Source: Desulfobulbaceae bacterium
GTDB lineage: Bacteria; Desulfobacterota; Desulfobulbia; Desulfobulbales; Desulfobulbaceae
Direction: 5' to 3'
DNA: 21,003 nt
Assembly (NCBI GenBank): GCA_026990725.1
Contig: JALXCX010000027.1
Location: 8,503 to 29,505, forward strand
The notes under the pieces are model-generated. The model saw only the letters and a list, made by a program, of their open reading frames with translations, had not been told where the DNA came from and did not search any database. The position numbers were made by a program, and so were the translations under genes. Each line of letters starts with the position of its first letter. Position 1 is the first letter of the stretch. Of the stretch, positions 1 through 5,961 are shown one piece after another.

Positions 1-134
1 AGGAGAAACGAGGGACACGTTACTGTTTAATAAAAGAATAACCCTGATCTCCTCGCCTCAAAATTATCTTAACCGCCATTGAAAAACCAAAATTCTATTT
101 CAGCATAATCATGGTGGCTGCCACAGACTCATTA

Positions 135-195
135 TTGACAACTCCGTAGGCTTCAATTATTACTTAAAGTATTACAAAATCCTGAAAAGTATTAC
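135..195 (+). promoter_or_regulatory. Candidate promoter and operator of the nik operon
   Basis: A perfect -35 hexamer TTGACA (135-140) is followed after 17 bases by TATTAC (158-163), a 4/6 match to a -10. TATTAC recurs at 170-175 and 190-195. The last two copies sit inside a 10-base direct repeat AAAGTATTAC (166-175 and 186-195) with a 20-base period, about two helical turns. The repeats cover the expected transcription start, where a metal-sensing repressor of the NikR type would act. The repressor identity is inference: the boxes are direct repeats, not the inverted repeat usual for NikR. An 11-base palindrome GTGGCTGCCAC lies just upstream at 114-124. The ribosome binding site GGAG is at 197-200, six bases before the nikM start. 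Confidence 0.4.
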
Positions 196-206
196 CGGAG
201 TGGTCT

Positions 207-809
207 ATGCATATATCAGAGGGAATTCTTTCCGCCCCTGTTTTGCTTGGCGGCGGCGTTATTGCTGCTGCGGGCACAATAGTTGGTCTGAGAAGAATAG
301 ATTATGACCAAATGATGCCAACCGCCCTGCTCTCCTCGGCCTTTTTTGTGGCAGGGCTTATCCATGTGCCGATTGGACCGGGCTCTGTGCATCTTATTTT
401 AAACGGGTTACTGGGTATACTCCTTGGCTGGGCAGCTTTTCCTGCGATTGTAACCGGCCTATTTCTGCAGGCGGTTTTCTTCCAGTTTGGCGGGCTGGTC
501 GTGCTGGGAGTCAATACCGTGACCATGGCTGTGCCGGCTCTTTGCTGTTATTATCTTGCGCGTCCCTGGCTTGGCCGACCACGGACGCGCCCGATTGCCG
601 CTTTTCTTTCCGGAATGCTGGCCATTATTCTTTCTGCTGTTCTCATGGCTCTTGCGTTGAGTCTTTCCGACGCAGGCTTTCTGGCAACAGCCAAGGTTGT
701 CCTGTTGGCCAATGTTCCTGTTATGATTGTCGAGGGCTTTATTACCATGTTTACCGTAACCTTTCTTGCCCGGGTGCAGCCCGATATTCTCTTTCAGGAG
801 CGTACGTGA
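207..809 (+). CDS. nikM: Energy-coupling-factor Ni/Co transporter S component, NikM/CbiM family
   Basis: Integral membrane substrate-binding component of an ECF-type nickel/cobalt importer in the inner membrane. The 200-residue protein begins MHISEGILS, the family hallmark in which the N-terminal amine and His2 help bind the metal. The conserved GPGSVHLILNG block follows at about 57-67, with His62 a likely further ligand and His53 nearby. Hydrophobic stretches fill the rest (about 10-28, 38-55, 62-120, 130-150, 160-190), consistent with 6-7 helices. GGAG lies six bases upstream of the ATG. It is the first gene of an operon and its TGA overlaps the GTG start of nikL. I call it NikM rather than CbiM because NikL and NikK follow and no CbiN is present. 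Metal choice between nickel and cobalt cannot be settled from sequence. Confidence 0.9.
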   Translation: MHISEGILSAPVLLGGGVIAAAGTIVGLRRIDYDQMMPTALLSSAFFVAGLIHVPIGPGSVHLILNGLLGILLGWAAFPAIVTGLFLQAVFFQFGGLVVLGVNTVTMAVPALCCYYLARPWLGRPRTRPIAAFLSGMLAIILSAVLMALALSLSDAGFLATAKVVLLANVPVMIVEGFITMFTVTFLARVQPDILFQERT

Positions 810-1450
810 AAACTCTTTATAAAACTTCTTCCATTCTGCTCCTATTTCTTGCTATCACGTTCGTCCCGTTTAAGGCAATGGCTCACAGAATCTTTGTTTT
901 TGCCTGGGCAGAAGGCAATGTTATCCACGGTGAGGTATCGTTTAGTGGTACCGGAAAAAACAAAAATGGTATTCACGTTCCTGTTTCCATCCGTGATTCC
1001 AAAAACAACAGAGAATTATTCACAAAACAGACTGACAACCTCGGCAAATTCAGCTTTCCGATCACTGACAATCTTCGGAAGAACCGGACAGACCTCCTGT
1101 TGATTGCCAATACAGGAGAAGGACATCGGGGAGAATGGCGTTTGCCGGCATCTGATTACCTGACCGGTACAGCGCTACCGGCAACTGACTCGGCCTCTGC
1201 TGAAAAAGAAAGCAGTCCTGTTGTCTCTGTTAACGAGCAGCAGAACGAAGATGAAGCCCGTTTACGCCGGATTATTGACCAGGAACTGGAAAGAAGACTT
1301 GGGCCAATCAGAAAACAGCTGGCCGAGCAGAAAGACCCGCCTCCCGGTTTACGTGATGTACTTGGGGGATTAGGCTTTCTTTTCGGGCTTGCCGGATTGC
1401 TGATCTGGTCACGGAAAACAAATGGGAACAAACAAGAATCAAATAACTGA
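806..1450 (+). CDS. nikL: NikL-type accessory protein of the Ni/Co ECF transporter
   Basis: Predicted exported, membrane-anchored accessory component. I start at GTG 806, which overlaps the nikM stop (GTGA) and has AGGAG at 796-800; the longer upstream reading is only the nikM shadow. The 214-residue product has a signal peptide (about 1-26, ending KAMA), a beta-rich middle domain (about 27-120) resembling carboxypeptidase-regulatory-like folds, a charged probable coiled coil (about 150-180, rich in Glu/Arg), and a C-terminal membrane helix (LGGLGFLFGLAGLLIW) followed by a short polar tail. Cleavage after AMA would leave His as first mature residue, followed by RIFVFAW. This layout matches the NikL proteins found with NikM/NikQ/NikO transporters. 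Their exact job is not established; a role in presenting metal to NikM is inference. Confidence 0.8.
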   Translation: MKTLYKTSSILLLFLAITFVPFKAMAHRIFVFAWAEGNVIHGEVSFSGTGKNKNGIHVPVSIRDSKNNRELFTKQTDNLGKFSFPITDNLRKNRTDLLLIANTGEGHRGEWRLPASDYLTGTALPATDSASAEKESSPVVSVNEQQNEDEARLRRIIDQELERRLGPIRKQLAEQKDPPPGLRDVLGGLGFLFGLAGLLIWSRKTNGNKQESNN

Positions 1451-1463
1451 CAGGAAAACTGAT

Positions 1464-2243
1464 ATGAGATTAACAGCCGCTGCCATCTGCACACTTCTTG
1501 TTTTCATAATGCCCGGAACTGTTCTCGCTCATTTTGGTATGATTATTCCATCAACGTCTATAGTCAACCCATCTGACAAACGACTCACTCTGACCCTTTC
1601 TTTTTCTCATCCCTTTGAAAAGACAGGTATGGATATGGTCAGGCCCCAAAAATTGACCATGACAGTCAATAATAACCAGATTGACCTTACAGACAGGTTG
1701 CAACCGACAACAGTCATGACGAAAAAAGCCTGGTCATTAACAACCACTATCAAAAAGCCAGGGGTCTACTGGTTTTCCATGACGCCTGCGCCCTATTTTG
1801 AAGCGGCTGAGGATATTTTCATTCTCCACCTGTCCAAGACAGCTGTAGCAGCTTTTGGCGCTCAAAGCGGGTGGGATAAACCCCTTGGCCTGGAAACGGA
1901 AATAATTCCCCTGACCAGGCCGTTTGGCAACTATGCTGGCAACAGTTTTACAGGCAGAGTGGTCGTACAGGGAAAACCGGCACCAAATACCGGGGTGGAA
2001 GTTGCATACTATAATGCAGCAGGAGCCAAACGACACACGGCCCCGACACAATATCATATTACCCAACTCGTTAAGACTGATGACAACGGCATTTTTACCT
2101 TTACCTGTCCCTGGGCCGGATGGTGGGGCTTTGCCGCTTTACATGATGCACCATACACATTACCGGGACCAGACGGCAAAGAAAAGCAGGTTGAGCTGGG
2201 GGCTGTTCTCTGGCTGTATATGGACGCAGTCGGTTCACAATGA
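1464..2243 (+). CDS. nikK: NikK, DUF4198 periplasmic Ni/Co transport protein
   Basis: Predicted periplasmic protein of the DUF4198 family, associated with nickel/cobalt ECF transporters. The start is ATG 1464, with AGGA eight bases upstream (1452-1455); the in-frame ATG at 1422 lies inside nikL and would precede the signal peptide by 14 residues. The 259-residue product has a signal peptide (about 1-22, ending TVLA) and then HFGMIIPS, so mature NikK should begin with His. Family features visible are the N-terminal beta domain with SHPFEKTGM, the PFGNYAGNSFTGRVVVQGKPAPN block opening a second Ig-like domain (given here in part: PFGNYAGNSF and GKPAPNTGVEV), and the C-terminal CPWAGWWGFAAL. The stop overlaps the nikQ start (ATGA at 2240-2243). 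Metal capture in the periplasm is inference. Confidence 0.82.
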   Translation: MRLTAAAICTLLVFIMPGTVLAHFGMIIPSTSIVNPSDKRLTLTLSFSHPFEKTGMDMVRPQKLTMTVNNNQIDLTDRLQPTTVMTKKAWSLTTTIKKPGVYWFSMTPAPYFEAAEDIFILHLSKTAVAAFGAQSGWDKPLGLETEIIPLTRPFGNYAGNSFTGRVVVQGKPAPNTGVEVAYYNAAGAKRHTAPTQYHITQLVKTDDNGIFTFTCPWAGWWGFAALHDAPYTLPGPDGKEKQVELGAVLWLYMDAVGSQ

Positions 2244-3007
2244 TCTTTGAACAATTCAGCCGGGGGACGTCGCTGCTGCATCGGGCCGATCCCCGGGTGA
2301 AAATCATTTCTGCTTTTCTACTCACCATTATTCTTGCCCTGTGCCAAAACTTTCAGACAGCCGTTTCTGGGCTGTTTCTGGCTGTCATATTGATAATAAC
2401 CACCGGGCTTGATCGAAAAAAACTGCTCAAAAGGCTGGTGGTTATAAACAGTTTTAATTTCCTGCTCTGGATTCTTCTGCCACTCACATATAACCGTCCC
2501 CCCATGACAACATTGGCCGGAATCCCCATAAGTCTGTCCGGTTTACAACTGTCGGCTCTGATTACAATCAAAGCAAATAGCATTCTGCTGTTATTTATCA
2601 GCCTGCTCGCTTCTTCAACAGTTGCCGATCTGGGATATGGCCTGCAAAAACTCAAAGTTTCCCCGCGCCTGTGTATGCTGCTGCTCTTTTCCTACAGGTA
2701 CATTTTTGTTCTTTATCAGGAATATACACGGTTATACAGGGCGGCAACCCTTCGCTGTTTCTCTCCTGCAACAACTATTCATACCTATAAGACCTATGGC
2801 TATCTGCTGGGAATGCTGCTGGTGAAGAGCTGGAACCGGGCCGCCAGGGTGCAGCAGGCTATGGAACTCAGGGGGTTTACAGGCACGTTTCATTCCCTGC
2901 ATACATCAAGAATTAACAAAAGAGACTTTTTTTTACTGGCGGGTTTTGCTACCTGCAGTCTCGTTCTACTTTGTTTAAACGCTTTTTCCCCTTCCTTTCC
3001 ATATTAG
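2240..3007 (+). CDS. nikQ: ECF transporter T component, NikQ/CbiQ family
   Basis: Transmembrane coupling protein that links the metal-binding NikM to the ATPase NikO. The protein is 255 residues, usual for CbiQ/NikQ. It opens with the family segment LLHRADPRVKI (about 12-22), followed by hydrophobic helices (about 22-55, 60-90, 100-130, 145-165), and has a last helix near the C terminus. The cytoplasmic coupling helix carries QQAMELRGF (about 203-211), the Ala-x-x-x-Arg-Gly signature that docks into the ATPase groove. The ATG overlaps the nikK TGA by four bases, so translation is probably coupled. Assignment to the family is secure; nickel versus cobalt follows only from context. Confidence 0.9.
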   Translation: MIFEQFSRGTSLLHRADPRVKIISAFLLTIILALCQNFQTAVSGLFLAVILIITTGLDRKKLLKRLVVINSFNFLLWILLPLTYNRPPMTTLAGIPISLSGLQLSALITIKANSILLLFISLLASSTVADLGYGLQKLKVSPRLCMLLLFSYRYIFVLYQEYTRLYRAATLRCFSPATTIHTYKTYGYLLGMLLVKSWNRAARVQQAMELRGFTGTFHSLHTSRINKRDFFLLAGFATCSLVLLCLNAFSPSFPY

Positions 3008-3038
3008 ATATTATGACCGTTTTGAAAGAGATATAACA

Positions 3039-3785
3039 ATGCCACAAACTCCTCTCCTCCAGCTGCAACAAGTTTGCTTTACCCATCCCGGCGCCGTCCA
3101 TCCCCTGCTGGACAATGTTGACATTACCCTTGAGGCTGGCCAGCGTATCGGCATGATAGGCCCTAATGGCAGCGGAAAAACCACATTATTGCACATGATG
3201 ATGGGGCTGCACATGCCTGACAGCGGCAAAATATTTTTTAAAGGCAGGGAACTTGCGGATAAACAGGATTTCAGAGAACTACGCAGAAGTATCGGACTGG
3301 TTTTTCAGGACGCTGATGATCAGCTTTTTTCACCAACGGTTCTTGAGGATGTCGCCTTTGGCCCGTTAAACCTGGGAAAAAATGCTCATGAAGCAAAAGA
3401 GATATCTTTAAATACTCTTAAAAATCTTGGCCTGTTGCCAATGGCCGAGCGGGTTACCCACCAACTTTCTGGCGGTGAAAAAAAACTGGTCTCCCTGGCA
3501 ACCATTCTCTCCATGCAGCCGCAGGCCATGCTGCTCGACGAACCGACGAATAATCTGGACCCGAAAACCCGGTCCCGGCTTATTGATATTCTTAACCGGC
3601 TTGAACCATCGTATATAATAGTTTCACATGACTGGGATTTTCTCGCAGAAACATGCACAGATCTTTATGCGCTGGAAAACGGAAACGCGGTACGCAGCAC
3701 GACCTCAAAACTGCACGTGCATCGCCATGCCCATCTTTATGGGAATCAGCCCCACGAGCATGACCATGTTCACGAATCTGAGTAA
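3039..3785 (+). CDS. nikO: ECF transporter ATP-binding protein NikO/CbiO with His-rich tail
   Basis: Cytoplasmic ABC ATPase that powers metal uptake. The 248-residue protein has all nucleotide-binding motifs: Walker A GPNGSGKTT (41-49), Q-loop VFQDADDQLF, signature LSGGEKKL, Walker B AMLLDEPT and the H-loop IIVSHDWDF. The last 24 residues are unusual, with eight histidines in a segment starting HVHRHAH and ending HEHDHVH. Such a tail suggests metal storage or sensing at the cytoplasmic exit of the transporter (inference). The ATG is 31 bases after nikQ; the ribosome binding site (GAAAGAG region) is weak. It is the last gene of the operon and converges on cbiA, with an 86-base gap that lacks a convincing terminator. 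Confidence 0.92.
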   Translation: MPQTPLLQLQQVCFTHPGAVHPLLDNVDITLEAGQRIGMIGPNGSGKTTLLHMMMGLHMPDSGKIFFKGRELADKQDFRELRRSIGLVFQDADDQLFSPTVLEDVAFGPLNLGKNAHEAKEISLNTLKNLGLLPMAERVTHQLSGGEKKLVSLATILSMQPQAMLLDEPTNNLDPKTRSRLIDILNRLEPSYIIVSHDWDFLAETCTDLYALENGNAVRSTTSKLHVHRHAHLYGNQPHEHDHVHESE

Positions 3786-3871
3786 AATTATCACATTCCC
3801 GGGATGTTACAAAAAACATATCATTTTAAAACAAGGGGCAAAGGAAACAGATTTACCGTTTGTTGCGCAAC

Positions 3872-5281
3872 TCATAGCAATGGCGCATGTCCCTCTTTTT
3901 TGTACCTTCTGGCTGCAGCCAGAAGGCCATCTGCCCATTCCGGTGTGCCGGGAGCGAGGACATGGGTGTAAAGCGCCAGGACATTTTTTGTGACCAGTCC
4001 ATCCCGTCTGTCCTTAAACCCTGTGCCTCTATCCATGGTAAATACAAGCTCTTTAGAAGAGCCTGCCCATGTCTCCACTGTTGAGTATCTGAACTCATGT
4101 CCTTTGATGGATGTACCACAGGGATAAAAAGGATTTGGTTTTTCCACTGTACAAATTGAATACCCGTGAGCCTGCGGTTTTTTTGCCATGCCAAACGTCA
4201 CAGGAAAAACGCCTGTTAACGGGTATTCCCTGCCGTCAAGAATGATGGATTTGCCCAGAAAGATAAGGCCGCCGCATTCTGCGTATACAGGAAGCCCCTG
4301 CTCTACTTGCTCATAAACTGATTGACGAAATGAGGCATTATCGGCAAGAGCGCCGGCACTGGTTTCCGGGAAGCCACCACCAATATAGAGAGCATCCAGC
4401 CCCGGAGGGAGACATTCTGCGGTGAGAGCGTTGATCATAACCAATGCTGCGCCGGCGTTACGCAATGCGTCGAGATTTTCTTCATAATAGAACTGAAAAG
4501 CCTCATCACGAAGAATACCTATCCGTACCTGTTTTTCCTGTTTTTCCTGTTTTACTTTTACCACCGGATCCGGTTGAGAGCATGGGCGGGATGGTAATAA
4601 ATGAGTTATCTGTTTAAAATCAAAATTTTTCTCTGCAATATCAGCAAGTGTATTGACTGCCTCATCAGCGCCTCCGTATTCCTGATGTGGTGTCACACCA
4701 AGATGACGCATGGGGAAAATATTTGTCCGCATACGCGGGACAATGCCGATAACGGGAATATCTGTATATTTTTTAATGGCTTCGGTGATGACACGTTCGT
4801 GCCGTAGCGTGGCTATCTGGTTAAGAATAACACCGGCAATATGCACCCGCTTATCCAGCTCACGACACCCCAGAACCATGGCCGCAACAGTTCTGGTCGC
4901 CTTGGTACAGTTCACCACAAGAAACACGGGCAGATCAAGGGTTACTGCCAAATCTGCTGTTGAAAATCCGCCTTCGGCATTCACTCCGTCATACAACCCT
5001 CTGTTCCCTTCAACAACAGCAAACTCGGCACTGGAACTATACCTCTGAAAAGACTCAGTAACAGCCTCCCGGCTCATCAAAAAGGGGTCAAGATTATAAC
5101 AGGGCGTTGCTGCTGCCGCAGTCATCCAGCCGGCATCAATATAATCGGGGCCTTTTTTAAAGGGGACAACAGTATGGCCTTTTTTTCGCAGGGCGGCAAT
5201 CAGAGCCACAGTGACCACTGATTTTCCAGAACCACCACTTAATCCGGCTATAACAACTGACTGACATCGACTCTCAGTCAT
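3872..5281 (-). CDS. cbiA: Cobyrinate a,c-diamide synthase (CbiA family)
   Basis: ATP- and glutamine-dependent amidation of the a and c carboxylates of cobyrinic acid in corrin synthesis. I start at ATG 5281, preceded by AGGGG and overlapping the upstream gene's TGA by four bases; a longer reading to 5326 lies within that gene. The 469-residue product has an N-terminal dethiobiotin-synthetase-like ATPase domain with P-loop GLSGGSGKS (13-21), the KKGPDYIDAGW block, and a C-terminal class I glutamine amidotransferase domain with nucleophile Cys336 in YAECGG and the family KGHEFRYS motif. A Lys-Gln-Glu repeat linker joins the domains near residues 243-251. No other corrin genes are present, so a related Ni-tetrapyrrole amidase role cannot be wholly excluded. 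Confidence 0.9.
   Translation of the reverse strand: MTESRCQSVVIAGLSGGSGKSVVTVALIAALRKKGHTVVPFKKGPDYIDAGWMTAAAATPCYNLDPFLMSREAVTESFQRYSSSAEFAVVEGNRGLYDGVNAEGGFSTADLAVTLDLPVFLVVNCTKATRTVAAMVLGCRELDKRVHIAGVILNQIATLRHERVITEAIKKYTDIPVIGIVPRMRTNIFPMRHLGVTPHQEYGGADEAVNTLADIAEKNFDFKQITHLLPSRPCSQPDPVVKVKQEKQEKQVRIGILRDEAFQFYYEENLDALRNAGAALVMINALTAECLPPGLDALYIGGGFPETSAGALADNASFRQSVYEQVEQGLPVYAECGGLIFLGKSIILDGREYPLTGVFPVTFGMAKKPQAHGYSICTVEKPNPFYPCGTSIKGHEFRYSTVETWAGSSKELVFTMDRGTGFKDRRDGLVTKNVLALYTHVLAPGTPEWADGLLAAARRYKKEGHAPLL
4528..4554. repeat. In-frame 9-bp tandem repeat in cbiA
   Basis: Three consecutive copies of CCTGTTTTT (the third ends in A) at 4528-4536, 4537-4545 and 4546-4554. On the coding strand it encodes repeated Lys-Gln-Glu between the ATPase and amidotransferase domains of CbiA. 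A unit of nine bases keeps the frame, so copy-number change would only lengthen or shorten the linker. Confidence 0.8.
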
Positions 5282-5961
5282 TCTTTTTTCCCCTGGATAT
5301 GATCGATTTTGCCTATTTGCTGCCAAACTTCCTGGTACATATCTTTCATCGTGACTTCCAGCTGTTGCCTGTATTCTTCAATCTGCGCTGAATCAATCTT
5401 TGCAGGAACAGACAACAATTCTCCATATTGAAGAACTATGCGGCTAAAGGGCATGGGCAGAACGGTATGGTCCCAGGAGTTAAACGCCTTATAGCGTTTT
5501 GCCGCCCAGACCACGGGCATAATCGGTTGTCCGGATTTAGCAGCCAGAAGAATAACTCCCGGCTGGACAACAAGAGCCGGACCCTGTGAGCCGTCTGCGA
5601 CAATACCTGCATTCTTTCCCTGTTGCACATGCTTAATAAGCCCTTTCAGGGCTCTAACTCCAAAACGATTGCCAGAGCCCCGAACTGTTTCAAAGCCCAG
5701 AAGACGGGCAATTCTTGCTATGTATTCTCCATCTTTACTGGCACTGACCATGGCCACGCCTGGATACCTGCGAAGATGATAAAGCATATACAGAACAGAA
5801 TAATGCCAGAAAGGGACCACTCCCCCACCCTGCTTAAGAATTTTTTCCAAATTCTTCCGGCCCGTCACTTCAAGACGGCACGAGCCAAACCAGAGTGCAC
5901 TTAAGGCCACATAGAGCCGCGGGACAACAGCCAGTGATACCTTATACAAAAAATCAGCCAA
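5278..5961 (-). CDS. DUF374 / lysophospholipid acyltransferase-like protein
   Basis: A 227-residue protein of the DUF374 family, related to the acyltransferases of lipid and lipid A synthesis. Family blocks visible in order are VVPFWHYSVLYMLY (about 48-61), MVSASKDGEYIAR, GFETVRGSGNRFGVRAL, GIVADGSQGP (the family DGPxGP segment, here DGSQGP), SGQPIMPVVWAAKR, SWDHTVLPMPFSR and YGELLSVP. The N terminus is hydrophobic and may be membrane-associated. It starts within the end of uvrB (8-base overlap) and its TGA overlaps the cbiA ATG, so the three genes are probably co-translated. Substrate is unknown. A role in envelope lipid or lipid A modification is plausible from the family and from lpx genes nearby, but this gene sits in a repair/cobalamin operon. 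Confidence 0.8.
   Translation of the reverse strand: MADFLYKVSLAVVPRLYVALSALWFGSCRLEVTGRKNLEKILKQGGGVVPFWHYSVLYMLYHLRRYPGVAMVSASKDGEYIARIARLLGFETVRGSGNRFGVRALKGLIKHVQQGKNAGIVADGSQGPALVVQPGVILLAAKSGQPIMPVVWAAKRYKAFNSWDHTVLPMPFSRIVLQYGELLSVPAKIDSAQIEEYRQQLEVTMKDMYQEVWQQIGKIDHIQGKKE

Noticed and set aside
1..53. Long hairpin at the window edge (AGGAGA with TCTCCT, GTTA with TAAC inside)
   Set aside because: Arms are short and interrupted, no U-run follows, and the upstream gene is not visible.
1..206. Cobalamin riboswitch upstream of nikM
   Set aside because: The B12-box and the conserved core motifs are absent; only promoter-like hexamers and short repeats are seen.
542..805. N-terminal extension of nikL back to 542
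   Set aside because: It is an out-of-frame reading of nikM; the GTG at 806 with AGGAG and a following signal peptide is the true start.
3786..3871. Bidirectional terminator between nikO and cbiA (ACATTCCCGGGATGT)
   Set aside because: Only about six pairs with a tiny loop and no proper U-run on either strand.
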